DNA of 38,625 nt from DAOUMU01 sp034409055 (GCA_034409055.1 DAOUMU010000319.1:1-38625), one strand, 5' to 3'; positions 1 through 8,324 are shown, counted from the first letter of the stretch. The notes: generated by a model not told the origin, from the sequence alone. A program made the numbers and translations.

Positions 1-257
1 AATGGCTAGCCAGGTCGCTTTCATTGAAGCCTCCTTGTTTTGATCTGGCTGGTATATTGCCATACATTGCCGGATTTGACCGTTTTACACCGTTACAGTT
101 TGGTGTTACTTTTTCTGATAGGCGAAACAACACACCCACCGAATCTATGCCCGCTTCAACCCAACCTACGGGCTGGCTATTTTGAAATTGGTAACTACCC
201 CGGTCTGGTTTATAATATCGGCGATGTAAAGCGATTGACAGAGAAGGAATAGAGACA

Positions 258-344
258 ATGACCGGACGAACCGTCACCATGCGGCAGTCCTGTTGCAGTG
301 GCGCGGCCATCAAATTCCTCCGGCAGATAAACTGTAGCCGATGA
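258..344 (+). pseudogene. remnant of a small antitoxin-like gene
   Basis: A 28-codon frame opens MTGRTVTMRQ and then drifts out of frame. One base over, the DNA reads VLLQWRGHQIPPADKL and stops, which resembles the end of small ribbon-helix-helix-like or antitoxin-like proteins. The pieces look like a short gene with a large internal deletion and a frameshift. Its stop overlaps the next ATG in an ATGA junction, as in an intact two-gene unit. The resemblance to an antitoxin is inference from composition; the decayed state follows from the two frames. Confidence 0.3.
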
Positions 345-451
345 GCTATCTTTCTACCAACCTGCGCGACCGGCTGCTTGAGGCCGATAATCGCCACTGC
401 GCCTGCTGTACCACTGATGGAACAGGACAAGAACACGCAAACGCCCCTTAG
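341..451 (+). pseudogene. N-terminal remnant of an HNH endonuclease-like gene
   Basis: A 36-codon frame starts MSYLSTNLRDRLLEADNRHC and continues ACC, then a short Gln-Glu-His stretch, and stops. The pattern LR..l.eadn..C..C followed by an E-H pair is the start of small HNH nucleases, where the two cysteines form half of a zinc knuckle and the His begins the HNH core. Everything after that His is missing, so no active nuclease is encoded. The 4-bp overlap with the preceding remnant suggests both came from one two-gene cassette. Confidence 0.45.
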
Positions 452-513
452 AATCATTTTTGCAGCCATACATCCCCTTGAGTAAAATGGGTAGAAAAAA
501 GGTGGGCTACAAG

Positions 514-939
514 ATGTCTCGTAAACAATGGGTCTTTGACCCCAATAGTGGCGGCGTGAAGATTAAAGAAGCCGTGAAACATCGTACGGAAGAACGTATC
601 CGGCGTTATGCTGAAACCCATTTTGCCGGTCGTTACACCCGGCTTGATATTCGATTTCGTGGTCAATTTTGCTATGTAGATGCTTACACGGAGCCAGTGC
701 CGCCTGGACCAGACTGGCCACCCCCGGATTGGCCGGAAAGTCGTGAAGCGTATCTGGAACGTCTCCGCAATACACCGATCCATCTTTTTCGATTACGCTA
801 CTTTGGTGGTGAGGCAAGATGGGGGTTAACGTTTTATAGTTACGCCAGTGAGAAGTATGAGCTATCAGTGTATCCATCAGGTGAGTTTTTGGGTACGCCA
901 GAGGAGGCGTTTCGGACTGCGGCGGAGTTTCATCTCTAG
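514..939 (+). CDS. conserved hypothetical protein, 141 aa
   Basis: I chose the ATG at 514 because an AGGTGG motif lies 8 bases upstream; an ATG at 460 in the same frame has no ribosome site. The protein starts MSRKQWVFDPNSGGVKI, continues with a basic helix (KHRTEERIRRYAE) and a Tyr/Phe-rich stretch around RLDIRFRGQFCYVDAY, then a proline-rich loop and a beta-rich C-terminus. It is soluble, with no signal peptide or membrane segment. I recall similar proteins of unknown function in Chloroflexota and cyanobacteria, but I can assign no role. It stands alone, with a repeat tract between it and the AlkC gene. Confidence 0.75.
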   Translation: MSRKQWVFDPNSGGVKIKEAVKHRTEERIRRYAETHFAGRYTRLDIRFRGQFCYVDAYTEPVPPGPDWPPPDWPESREAYLERLRNTPIHLFRLRYFGGEARWGLTFYSYASEKYELSVYPSGEFLGTPEEAFRTAAEFHL

Positions 940-956
940 GGTAACGCAGACTGCTT

Positions 957-1019
957 TCATTATTCATCATTCGCCGATTCGCTCATTCGCTCATTCGCCA
1001 TTCACCATTCGCTCATTCA
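957..1019 (+). repeat. degenerate CATTCGC tandem repeat
   Basis: The words CATTCGC and CATTCGCT recur about seven times with a 7 to 8 bp period between the hypothetical gene and the AlkC gene. It is non-coding and ends just before the AlkC ribosome site (AAGGGTGA). It is one of several 7-bp-period arrays in the window. Confidence 0.75.
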
Positions 1020-1034
1020 GCATAAGGGTGACCT

Positions 1035-2141
1035 ATGCCAGAAAAACTGAAAGATATCTTCTTTGCCAGCTCGTTTATTGATCAGTTGGGGGAGACCATC
1101 CAGCGCGTTTACCCAGCTTTTGATAAAGAGAGGTTCATTGGCTTGGTATACGATGGCTCCTGGGAGGCCAAAGAACTCAAGGAAAAGATGCGCCATCTTA
1201 CGCGCTGCTTGTATGAAACGCTGCCCCAGGATTATCCGGAGGCTTTGGCCATTCTAAAAAAAGTTGCGCCATCTTTTCGTAGTTTTGAGGCCATGATATT
1301 TCCAGATTATGTCGAGTGTTACGGTCTGGAGGATTGGGATTTGTCCCTATCTGCGCTGGCCCTCTTTACGAAATATGCCAGTTCTGAATTCGCTATTCGC
1401 CCCTTTCTGGCAAAAGATCCGGAAAGAGCCATGGCCGCTATGTGGATCTGGGCCGAGGACGAGGACCACCATGTGCGACGTCTGGCCAGTGAAGGTTGTC
1501 GGCCCAGGTTGCCGTGGGCCATGGCTTTGCCTGCCTTCAAAAAAGATCCGAGTCTTATCCTGCCGGTTCTTGAAAAACTCAAGAATGATGAATCGGAATA
1601 CGTCCGCAAAAGCGTGGCCAATAATCTGAACGATATCTCTAAAGACCATCCCGAATGGGTGTTGGATGTCTGCGAGCGGTGGTATGGCCACACCAAAAAC
1701 ACGGATTGGATCGTAAAACACGCCTGCCGCAGCATGCTCAAAGCAGGCAATAGACGGGCGCTGTTGCTTTTTGGTTTCGCTGACCCGACCCACATTAGCC
1801 TGGAAAACCTGACACTCGATAAACAAACGCTTTCTATCGGGGAAGATTTGCACTTTAAATTTGAATTGAGTATAAACACGACAGAGCCTTGTAAAGTTCG
1901 ATTAGAACTTGCGGTCAATTATGTCAAAGCAAAAGGCAAGTGGTCACGAAAAGTATTTCAAATCAGGGAAAACAGCTTCGCTCCGGGCAGCCATTTGATC
2001 TCTAAAAAGCATTCTTTTGCCAATCAATCAACCCGCAAACACTATCCGGGGCAGCATCAAATCTCGATCATTGTTAACGGCGTGGAGATGGCCCAGGTAT
2101 CTTTTGAGTTAAAGGAGAAAGTTTCTAACTATGACCTTTGA
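1035..2141 (+). CDS. alkC: AlkC-type DNA alkylation repair glycosylase
   Basis: The 368-residue protein matches the AlkC branch of HEAT-like-repeat DNA glycosylases, which excise N3-methylated purines and pyrimidines without base flipping. Residues 1 to about 250 are helical repeats; LKDIFFASSFIDQL at the N-terminus and the segment DEDHHVRRLASEGCRPRLPW are typical. From about residue 255 (ISLENLTLDKQTLSIGE) the chain becomes beta-rich and ends in an Ig-like domain, as known for one AlkC subtype. The start at 1035 follows AAGGGTGA. The stop overlaps the next gene by 11 bases, so the two are probably translationally coupled. Family assignment is strong; substrate range is inferred. Confidence 0.87.
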   Translation: MPEKLKDIFFASSFIDQLGETIQRVYPAFDKERFIGLVYDGSWEAKELKEKMRHLTRCLYETLPQDYPEALAILKKVAPSFRSFEAMIFPDYVECYGLEDWDLSLSALALFTKYASSEFAIRPFLAKDPERAMAAMWIWAEDEDHHVRRLASEGCRPRLPWAMALPAFKKDPSLILPVLEKLKNDESEYVRKSVANNLNDISKDHPEWVLDVCERWYGHTKNTDWIVKHACRSMLKAGNRRALLLFGFADPTHISLENLTLDKQTLSIGEDLHFKFELSINTTEPCKVRLELAVNYVKAKGKWSRKVFQIRENSFAPGSHLISKKHSFANQSTRKHYPGQHQISIIVNGVEMAQVSFELKEKVSNYDL

Positions 2142-2829
2142 TATTCATCAGTTGGATAAGATTGATCACGATACCGAAGGGGAAGAAGCCCTGGCAGAGT
2201 ATCAGGAAGCGCTTCTGGAAAGATTTTATAATTCACCTGAAGGTCAAGCCTTCGTCGAAGCTCATCCAGACACAGAAATGGGGTTTTGGGCAGCCCAATT
2301 GATGTATTATGGTTATGGCTACGTTGGCGTAACCATTCCCCGAATGACGGTTGGGGATGTTGAGGAGATTGTCACACAATTATTTCCTCGTAAAATATCT
2401 CTGTTTTCTGCAGACGAAGCCGCTGATGCTATTCCTGAGTTGGTTGCATTTTGGCAATTCTTAAAACGGGAGTATCGATTATCGAATGCGGACAGGATTT
2501 TAAAATTTCTTCATCAAATTGAACCCAAATTCAAAGAGATGATGATGGATTCCTCAAAATTTGGCATGGCCAAGTCATTTTTTATGATGGGGCATTCGGC
2601 CGGGTACGATATGACCAATGAGGAAGAAATCAATCAGTTTATGATGGAGTATAATGCTCGGGCTTTGTCACAAGGTCCTGACGCCCTGCCGCCAATGGGG
2701 GGAGGCGGATTATCTGGTCTATTCGGCAAAAAACAGCGTTCGACCAAGCGTCGAGCCGATCCCAAGAAAAAGAAGGCCCGGAAGATAGCCAGAGCATCAC
2801 GGAAGAAGTATAGAAAAAGACGCAAGTAA
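2131..2829 (+). CDS. hypothetical protein with highly basic C-terminal tail, 232 aa
   Basis: An AAAGGAGA ribosome site sits inside the end of the AlkC gene, and the ATG at 2131 overlaps that gene by 11 bases. Residues 1 to about 190 are an acidic, helical domain with LMYYGYGYVGVTIPRM, LFPRKISLFSADEA and a second module around LKFLHQIEPKFKEMM. After a glycine-rich linker (MGGGGLSGLFGKK) the last 30 residues are almost only Lys and Arg, which is what a nucleic-acid-binding tail looks like. I do not recognise the core domain. The overlap with an alkylation repair gene makes a DNA-related role plausible, as inference only. Confidence 0.75.
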   Translation: MTFDIHQLDKIDHDTEGEEALAEYQEALLERFYNSPEGQAFVEAHPDTEMGFWAAQLMYYGYGYVGVTIPRMTVGDVEEIVTQLFPRKISLFSADEAADAIPELVAFWQFLKREYRLSNADRILKFLHQIEPKFKEMMMDSSKFGMAKSFFMMGHSAGYDMTNEEEINQFMMEYNARALSQGPDALPPMGGGGLSGLFGKKQRSTKRRADPKKKKARKIARASRKKYRKRRK

Positions 2830-2845
2830 TCCAAGTTGCCACCTT

Positions 2846-2974
2846 ATGTTGGATTTATATAGTTTAATTCAGGTCATGACCTGGCTAATCGCCGCCGGGC
2901 TGGTATGGGGGATCACCCAGTTGCGGCAATATCTGCTCGCCTGGCGGGCAAAGCCTCAAGCAAAGGCAGCCTGA
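2846..2974 (+). CDS. putative 42-aa single-span membrane protein
   Basis: This short frame starts MLDLYSLIQVMTWLIAAGLV and runs on through one hydrophobic helix to a basic Arg/Lys tail. It begins 17 bases after the preceding stop and ends 19 bases before the GNAT start, so it fits a run of co-directional genes. There is no clear ribosome site and no family I recognise. The topology (N-out or N-in helix, positive C-terminal end) is that of many small membrane proteins, but chance cannot be excluded. Confidence 0.4.
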   Translation: MLDLYSLIQVMTWLIAAGLVWGITQLRQYLLAWRAKPQAKAA

Positions 2975-2993
2975 CCAGACGTTGGGGGGACAA

Positions 2994-3494
2994 ATGAAAA
3001 AACGGGCCCAGGAATACGTTACACCTTTGATCATTGAACCGGCCAATATTGAGGAGCTCGCAGAAATTCTCAGCTTGCAAAAACTGGCCTATCGAAGTGA
3101 GGCGGAACTCTACAATGACTATACTATTCCGCCCCTGACCCAAACCCTGGCCGAAGTAAAAATCGAGTTTGAAAATCAGCTCTTTCTTAAAGCGTCAGTT
3201 AACGGCAAGATCGTCGGTTCTGTGAGAGCCTACCTGGAGCAGGGGACCTGCTTCATCGGCAAGCTGATCGTTCATCCCGATTTCCAAAATCGGGGCATTG
3301 GCACCCGGCTGATGCATGAAATTGAAGAACGCTTTGCTCAAGCTGAGCGGTACGAGTTATTCACCGGCTATCAGAGTGAGCGTAACCTGCACCTGTATCA
3401 CAAGCTGGGCTACAAAGCATTTAGGAGCGAAAGAGCCACAGACAAGGTCAACATTGTATTTATGGAGAAATACACCACCACCAGGGCAGGTTAA
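2994..3494 (+). CDS. GNAT family N-acetyltransferase
   Basis: The start at ATG 2994 follows a GGGGGGA ribosome site; an earlier TTG at 2982 is less likely. The 166-residue protein has a complete GNAT fold. IGKLIVHPDFQNRGIGTRLM near residues 87-106 is motif A with the acetyl-CoA pyrophosphate loop (Q-N-R-G-I-G), and RNLHLYHKLGYKAFRSE is motif B with the usual Tyr. The closest general type is the PhnO/RimI-like group that acetylates amines of small molecules or peptides. The substrate is unknown. It converges on the racemase gene across a 74-base gap. Confidence 0.88.
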   Translation: MKKRAQEYVTPLIIEPANIEELAEILSLQKLAYRSEAELYNDYTIPPLTQTLAEVKIEFENQLFLKASVNGKIVGSVRAYLEQGTCFIGKLIVHPDFQNRGIGTRLMHEIEERFAQAERYELFTGYQSERNLHLYHKLGYKAFRSERATDKVNIVFMEKYTTTRAG

Positions 3495-3568
3495 AACAAA
3501 CCACTTCCGGCTCTGTCATCTCTTTCATAGTTTGTTCCTTGTCCGTTGTCATTTAAATTATAATTCCG

Positions 3569-4603
3569 TCATTCCCCAGTCCCCATGAGTCCGAATCCGG
3601 CCGGAAACGGATCCTGGGGACTGAGTACAAACTGGTGAAAACCGGTGATATAGGCGCTGCCGGTGACCTTGGGCACCACCGCCGGAAAAGTCTGGGAGTC
3701 GCTGCCCACTTGGGTCTCGGCCACGACCTGGCCGGTGAAGCGTGTACCGATGATGCTCTCGGTCACAAACGATTCGCCCAGGCCCAGTTGTCCCTGGGCG
3801 TATCTCAGCGCTGCTTCGGCCGAGGTGCCGGTGCCGCATGGGGAACGATCGACCATATGATCGCCCAAGATCACCACGTTCCGGCTGTCCGCCCCCCTAC
3901 TACCCGGTTCCACGTAGAACCTCAAGTCAATAATCTTATCGATATGGGGCAACTCGGGATGCTGGACGGTAACCTGCTCATTGACTGCGGCCAGGATACG
4001 CATACCCATTTCTGCCAGACGGGTCGCGTTAGCCGGAATCAACTCGATTGCCAACTGGTGGGCCTTAACGAAGACAAAGAAGAGGCCGCCAAAGACGATG
4101 TCCACCACCAGGTGGCCCACCTCTGGAACTTCGAGCGTAATGTCCGAGCGATAGACAAAAGCCGGCACGTTTTCGAAGGAAACCGCCACCACCTGCCCTG
4201 CTTTAATCTGGGCATAGGCATGCACGAGGCCGGAAGGGGTGTCGAGGGTGATGACCGTCTCTGGTTCAACCATTTCGAACATACCTGTCTCCAGCACGGT
4301 GGTCACGGTACCGATGACAGCGTGCCCGCACATCGGCTCGTAGACCCGGTTGTCCATAAACAGCACGCCAATGTCGGCCTCCGGGGCGCAGGGCGGCACC
4401 AGTACCGCCCCAAACATGTCTTTGTGCCCTCGCGGCTCCAACAACAACAAACCCGGCAGCCAGGGCAGATATGTCTCGGCGTAAACCAGTTTCTCGGCCA
4501 TTGTCTGCCCCCCAATCGGCGGCAGGCCACTGGTCACCAGCCGGGTACATTCACCGGCAGTATGTGAGTCAATTGTGGAGATGACTTTTAAGAATTGAGC
4601 CAT
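3569..4603 (-). CDS. proline racemase / hydroxyproline epimerase family protein
   Basis: The 344-residue protein begins MAQFLKVISTIDSHTAGE, the family hallmark. Both catalytic cysteines are present: Cys92 in MCGHAVIG and Cys256 in DRSPCGTGTS. Two cysteines indicate a racemase or epimerase acting by two-base proton transfer; the related trans-3-hydroxyproline dehydratases have Thr at the second site. The segment FGGLFFVFV carries Leu at a position that varies among subfamilies and helps set substrate. The ATG at 4603 lies 5 bases past the preceding methyltransferase stop, and the GAGGAGGG upstream lies inside that gene, so the two are coupled. Likely substrate: proline, hydroxyproline or their N-methyl betaines (inference). 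Confidence 0.88.
   Translation of the reverse strand: MAQFLKVISTIDSHTAGECTRLVTSGLPPIGGQTMAEKLVYAETYLPWLPGLLLLEPRGHKDMFGAVLVPPCAPEADIGVLFMDNRVYEPMCGHAVIGTVTTVLETGMFEMVEPETVITLDTPSGLVHAYAQIKAGQVVAVSFENVPAFVYRSDITLEVPEVGHLVVDIVFGGLFFVFVKAHQLAIELIPANATRLAEMGMRILAAVNEQVTVQHPELPHIDKIIDLRFYVEPGSRGADSRNVVILGDHMVDRSPCGTGTSAEAALRYAQGQLGLGESFVTESIIGTRFTGQVVAETQVGSDSQTFPAVVPKVTGSAYITGFHQFVLSPQDPFPAGFGLMGTGE
3577..3623. repeat. strong hairpin overlapping the racemase 3' end
   Basis: CAGTCCCCA at 3577 pairs perfectly with TGGGGACTG at 3615, and the loop contains TCCGGCCGGA, itself a palindrome. It lies over the last 18 codons of the racemase gene and between convergent genes. No T-run follows on either strand, so it is not a standard rho-independent terminator. 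It may act as a 3' stability structure. Confidence 0.6.
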
Positions 4604-4608
4604 AGCTA

Positions 4609-6021
4609 CTAAACGTGGCCCTCCTCTGAGCGGGCGATAATGGTTTGGATCTGCTTGACGACATCCGGTGGTAAAGGCTCTGGCTGATGCTGCTTGATCA
4701 ATTCGCAAGTCTGGGTGTTGACCCGCTGTTCGAAGCTCATTTGGTCCGAACCGCTCCAGGCCTTGGCCCCGCCGCGATACAGCAAGCCGGGATACCACAC
4801 CTCCCGAAAATGGTCGAATGTATGGGAGTGGGTGACAAACTCGCCGCCTGGCCCAACCTCGCTGAGGACATCCAGGGCCAGGGTGTCATCATTAACCGTC
4901 ACCCCGGCCAGCATGTGCCGGATCATGGCGATGATTTCGTTTGTGGCCACGATCATCTCAGGCATAACCACCGTGGCATTTCCCTGGAGACCAATGTCGT
5001 GGACCAGATGCGCCCCGGTCAGGGCCGCCATCAAGCAAGAGGAGGTCGCTTCCAGGATGGTCTGTCCATCCAGAGTCTGAGAATCGGACGTGCCCGCCGT
5101 GCCGAAGTTTGGCAGCTCAAAATAGTGGGCCATCTCGGCCATCAGCGAATTGCCCAGTTGGAATTCCGGAGCGCCGTAGGAGAAGACCGTGGTCTTCATA
5201 TCCATAATGGAGGCCATGCCTCCAAAGATGAAGGGCGCGCCCGGCCGCCTCAGTTGGTGAATCACCAAACCGGTTAGCGTCTCGGCGCACAATTGGGCGA
5301 TGACGGCGGCCTGACTCATCGGGGCCGTGCCGCCCATGGCCGCATAAGCCGAGTAGACGACCGGAATCTCATAGTCAGCACAATAGAGCAGCTTTTGCAA
5401 CACCTCGTCAGGCTGCACTAAAGGCGAGACCGGTTCGGTGTAGACAATAAAAAGCGGTCGCTTTCGCAGGACCTGCTCACCGCCGACCACCGAAGCGACC
5501 ATCTCCCGGCTGTCGGCCAGGGCCTGTAGCGATACAGGCATAGCCAGCACCGGCTTGGTCGAGTGCTGCAAGCATTGAGCCAGGGACACCCGGTCGGCAA
5601 CCTGGGCTGGCCGGTCAGCGACCAACCCGGAAGCAGTGATAAAACTGAGGTTGGGTAACGCGTCGATGAGGACCGCATTGCGGCGGACATCCGCTTCCTG
5701 GCACGGTCGCCGCTCGTGGGTAAAGGGGTCCAACACGTCAGGCGCGTCGGTGTGAGCGCCGTAGTAATAGTTGGATCTCGCCAACCGCATGGCTAACTCC
5801 CCGTGGCGATTGTAAATTGAGACGCCACTTGGAGCAGACTGAAGCGCGGTCTCGACCAATTGGGCCGGGATATAGACCCGATCCCCGTCAATACGAGCCC
5901 CGGCTCCGTGTAAACGGGCCTGCACCTCCGGTTCCACCAGTTGAACGCCCACCTCTGCCAACAACTCGGTGGCGGCCTCAGTAATTTTTCTGCGTTGCTC
6001 GTCAGTCAGAATGTGCAACAT
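4609..6021 (-). CDS. MttB superfamily (trimethylamine methyltransferase-like) protein 1
   Basis: This 470-residue protein belongs to the MttB/COG5598 superfamily of TIM-barrel methyltransferases that move a methyl group from a quaternary amine to a corrinoid protein. Visible signatures are LLAEVGVQLVEPEV at the N-terminus, the GAHTDAPDVLDPFTHERRP stretch, FIVYTEPVSPL, the RPGAPFIFGGMASIMDM block and FREVWYPGLL near the end. The loop that holds pyrrolysine in true trimethylamine enzymes reads here GTAGTSDSQTLDGQ without an in-frame amber codon, so this is a non-Pyl member, like enzymes acting on glycine betaine, proline betaine or carnitine. No corrinoid protein or reactivase is encoded in the window. 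The start at 6021 has a poor ribosome site. Confidence 0.85.
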   Translation of the reverse strand: MLHILTDEQRRKITEAATELLAEVGVQLVEPEVQARLHGAGARIDGDRVYIPAQLVETALQSAPSGVSIYNRHGELAMRLARSNYYYGAHTDAPDVLDPFTHERRPCQEADVRRNAVLIDALPNLSFITASGLVADRPAQVADRVSLAQCLQHSTKPVLAMPVSLQALADSREMVASVVGGEQVLRKRPLFIVYTEPVSPLVQPDEVLQKLLYCADYEIPVVYSAYAAMGGTAPMSQAAVIAQLCAETLTGLVIHQLRRPGAPFIFGGMASIMDMKTTVFSYGAPEFQLGNSLMAEMAHYFELPNFGTAGTSDSQTLDGQTILEATSSCLMAALTGAHLVHDIGLQGNATVVMPEMIVATNEIIAMIRHMLAGVTVNDDTLALDVLSEVGPGGEFVTHSHTFDHFREVWYPGLLYRGGAKAWSGSDQMSFEQRVNTQTCELIKQHQPEPLPPDVVKQIQTIIARSEEGHV

Positions 6022-6063
6022 AGGCTGTTTGTTTAAAATAGCAGTTAGCCATTAGGGGGAAGC

Positions 6064-6105
6064 GTGCCACCTGCCACCTGCTACCTGCTACCTTGCTACC
6101 TTGCC
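6064..6105. repeat. CCACCTG/CTACCTG heptamer array at the mttB-like 2 terminus
   Basis: Units CCACCTG, CCACCTG, CTACCTG, CTACCTTG and CTACCTTG follow each other with a 7 to 8 bp period. The array supplies the last codons (Gly-Lys-Val-Ala-Arg) and the stop of the upstream methyltransferase gene at 6088. A related array on the opposite strand lies at about 23526-23600. Confidence 0.75.
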
Positions 6106-7530
6106 CAAAATTTCCTGCACCTGGCGCTTTTTGTCAGCGTCCAAAGGCTCAGGCTGGTGCTCTTCGAGGATCTCTTTGACTTTGGCGTTAAGGCGCTGGC
6201 CCAGGGTCGTCGCCCCGGCATCTAACCATTCCGGTCGTCGTTTGCGATCCAGCAAGCCAGGGTACCAAAAATCGCGGAAGCGTCGATACGTCTGCTCGGT
6301 ATCCATGAAGTGGCCGCCCGGACCGACCTGATCGATTTCGTCCAGCATGAGCGTATCGTCAGTCACTTCGATGCCTTTCATCAGGTTGTCGGTCATCGCC
6401 ACCAATTCATCGGTCAAGACAATCATCTCGAAGGAGGTGGTCAGGCCGCTCTCCATATAACCCACATCGTGGATCAGGTTGCCTCCGCTCAATTTGGCCA
6501 TCAGCACCGACAACAGCGCTTCCAGGGCAGCTTGCTCGTCCATCACTTTGGCATCGGTGCAACCGGCATAGCCCCAGGTGGGCAGACCATACCAGCGCCC
6601 CAACTGGGCAATGGCTGCCTTGGTCAGTTGAAACTCGGGCGAAGCGTAACAGATTTGGGCCGAACTCATATCCATGTGATGCAGCCCCGCCCCAAAGACA
6701 AACGGGGCCCCCGGTCGCTTCAGTTGATGAACCACCACGCTACTGAGTATCTCCGCCACCGACATGGCCAGACCGCTGGCCATAGTGATCGGCCCGGTCC
6801 CTCCCATCAACGGGGCCGGCGAGTGAACGATGGGCAGCCGGTGCTCTGCCATAAGTAGCAGTTTATCTACCGCCGTCTCCGACTGTTGGAGTGGTGAGCT
6901 AGGCTCAGAGTAGAGCAAGATATGCTGCTGTTCCGTCAACGCCTCATGGCTACCGGCCACGGCAGCCGCCATATCAATGGCTCGCTGGCAACTGGCCCTA
7001 TCGTTAGTGACGAAAACGATAGGTTTGGTGGTATGCTCCAGCATCAAGGCCATCTGGGTGTCGTACAACACCGTTTCCTTCACTTCAGCGGGGATACCGA
7101 TCGACATGACAAAGTGAATGTTCGGCAGTGCATCACACAGACGATAGCCATTGATGATATCGGCCTGGCTGAATTTGCGGTGTTCACCTGTGTCGGGATC
7201 GAGGAAGTTTAGACAATCGGAACCGGTGCCAAAATAGACCTTGTTTCCTTCCAGGTAGACCGCTGGCTGGCCGTTCCGGTCACACATAATCACCCGGTCA
7301 GGTACAGAAGCAACGGCCTCTTTGACCAGGTTAGCTGGAAACTTGACCAAATTGCCATCGGAGATAAAGGCTCCGGCCTTTTTCAGTAGGTCCAGCGCCT
7401 CTTGATGATGAAAGCGGATACCGGTGCGCCGCAGTATTTCCAAAGCGGCTAAATGAATGTCTCGGAGTTGACTTTCAGAGAGGGCAGCAAACTGCGGGGA
7501 TTGGAAAACAACTTTGTTACCAACGTTCAT
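6088..7530 (-). CDS. MttB superfamily (trimethylamine methyltransferase-like) protein 2
   Basis: This 480-residue paralogue is colinear with its neighbour. It shows LEILRRTGIRFHHQEALDLL, the GTGSDCLNFLDPDTGEHR block, ILLYSEPSSPLQQSE, the RPGAPFVFGAGLHHMDM block, a Pyl-equivalent loop GYAGCTDAKVMDEQ with no amber codon, and FRDFWYPGLLDRK. It should demethylate a quaternary or tertiary amine onto a corrinoid partner encoded elsewhere. An ideal AAAGGAGGG site lies 10 bases before the ATG at 7530. It is the first structural gene after the gntR regulator, 85 bases away, with a palindromic repeat between. Two different paralogues in one operon suggest two substrates or a heteromeric enzyme (inference). 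Confidence 0.85.
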   Translation of the reverse strand: MNVGNKVVFQSPQFAALSESQLRDIHLAALEILRRTGIRFHHQEALDLLKKAGAFISDGNLVKFPANLVKEAVASVPDRVIMCDRNGQPAVYLEGNKVYFGTGSDCLNFLDPDTGEHRKFSQADIINGYRLCDALPNIHFVMSIGIPAEVKETVLYDTQMALMLEHTTKPIVFVTNDRASCQRAIDMAAAVAGSHEALTEQQHILLYSEPSSPLQQSETAVDKLLLMAEHRLPIVHSPAPLMGGTGPITMASGLAMSVAEILSSVVVHQLKRPGAPFVFGAGLHHMDMSSAQICYASPEFQLTKAAIAQLGRWYGLPTWGYAGCTDAKVMDEQAALEALLSVLMAKLSGGNLIHDVGYMESGLTTSFEMIVLTDELVAMTDNLMKGIEVTDDTLMLDEIDQVGPGGHFMDTEQTYRRFRDFWYPGLLDRKRRPEWLDAGATTLGQRLNAKVKEILEEHQPEPLDADKKRQVQEILGKVAR

Positions 7531-7561
7531 AATAATTTTCCCTCCTTTGGGTTGTTATTAT

Positions 7562-7612
7562 TTGTAGAGTTGCTGACTTGTCCCAAGGGCAATTTGGCAA
7601 ATTACCCTACAC
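7562..7612. repeat. palindromic TGTAG...CTACA element, copy A
   Basis: TGTAGAGTTGCTGACTTGTC forms an imperfect inverted repeat with the segment ending AATTACCCTACA. It fills the gap between gntR and the mttB-like gene. It belongs to the same family as the copies at 9830-9884 and 35050-35103. Confidence 0.7.
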
Positions 7613-7615
7613 GCG

Positions 7616-8311
7616 TCATATACCCTCAAATCTATCAAGTATATCGTCAACAGACCGCATATGGTTCATAGCGGCTTGTCGGGCCTGGTCAGGATCACGT
7701 TGCTCGATGGCCTGAGCGATGGCTCGCTGAAGACGAATGGCGTCTTCCTTGACCTGCGGTAACTTGACCATCTCGGCGATGACTTCTGAGAACAGTTTGC
7801 GGGCCAGGTGATAGAATTGTTCCAGGAGTTCGTTGTGACCAGCCTTGGCCACCGCCAGGTGAAACTCCAAATCTGCCTCGACAAACGCCTGGTCATCGTC
7901 GCCAGCCGCTTCCATTGCTTTCAAGGCATCCCAAATCTGTTTCACTTCCTCTGGCGTGGCCCGTTCAGCGGCGAACTTGGTCAAGGCTACCTCGATCACC
8001 GAGCGAGCTTCGTAAATCTGGCGGGCGTTTAAGTCACCCAGCCGGGCTTCGACCACGTCAGGATGGATTAGCGTATCCAGGGCATCATCCCGCACCCAGG
8101 TGCCCTTACCTGGATGGGAATTGACCATGCCCACCGCAGCTAAAGCCTGGATTGCCTCGTGAATGGTTGACAGTCCCACTCCAAATTGGGCGGCCAAATT
8201 TTTTCGTGGCGGCAAGAACTCTCCCGGCCCGACCTTTCCCGATAAAATCATGTGGCGGAGTTCATCGACAACCTGATCCACGAGCGTATTTTTGGTAGCG
8301 ACGGGGTTCAT
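7616..8311 (-). CDS. GntR-family regulator, FadR/FCD subfamily
   Basis: The 231-residue protein has an N-terminal winged helix (residues about 8-75: VVDELRHMILSGKVGPGEFL, then GVGLSTIHEAIQALAAVGMV and HPGKGTWV) and a C-terminal all-helical FCD ligand domain (about 90-225). The FCD metal or ligand residues are visible in ADLEFHLAVAKAGHN and MNHMRSV. Regulators of this type bind small organic acids or amino-acid derivatives, and they usually repress the adjacent catabolic operon and themselves. Here it precedes the two methyltransferases and the racemase on the same strand. A sigma70-like promoter and a perfect dyad lie just upstream of its start, consistent with autoregulation. Confidence 0.9.
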   Translation of the reverse strand: MNPVATKNTLVDQVVDELRHMILSGKVGPGEFLPPRKNLAAQFGVGLSTIHEAIQALAAVGMVNSHPGKGTWVRDDALDTLIHPDVVEARLGDLNARQIYEARSVIEVALTKFAAERATPEEVKQIWDALKAMEAAGDDDQAFVEADLEFHLAVAKAGHNELLEQFYHLARKLFSEVIAEMVKLPQVKEDAIRLQRAIAQAIEQRDPDQARQAAMNHMRSVDDILDRFEGI

Positions 8312-8324
8312 CTGTAATTCTACT

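Noticed and set aside
1..257. 70-codon plus-strand frame near the window start
   Set aside because: No ribosome site, low-complexity hydrophobic start and no recognisable family; only a weak, unsupported likeness (YPGL) to gamma-glutamylcyclotransferases.
957..1019. CATTCGC repeats as a CRISPR array
   Set aside because: The unit is 7 to 8 bp with no spacers; no array in the window has 25-40 bp repeats with unique spacers, and no cas gene is present.
3577..3623. Hairpin at the racemase end as a terminator
   Set aside because: No T-run follows on either strand, and the sequence encodes the family-conserved C-terminus (DPFPAGF), so it may be coincidental.
3635..4567. 310-codon plus-strand frame opposite the racemase gene
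   Set aside because: It is antisense to a gene with clear catalytic motifs; its composition (many His, Gln, Gly) is that of a shadow frame.
4609..7530. Possible pyrrolysine-containing trimethylamine methyltransferases
   Set aside because: Both genes read through the equivalent loop with ordinary codons and no in-frame amber codon, so they are non-Pyl members.
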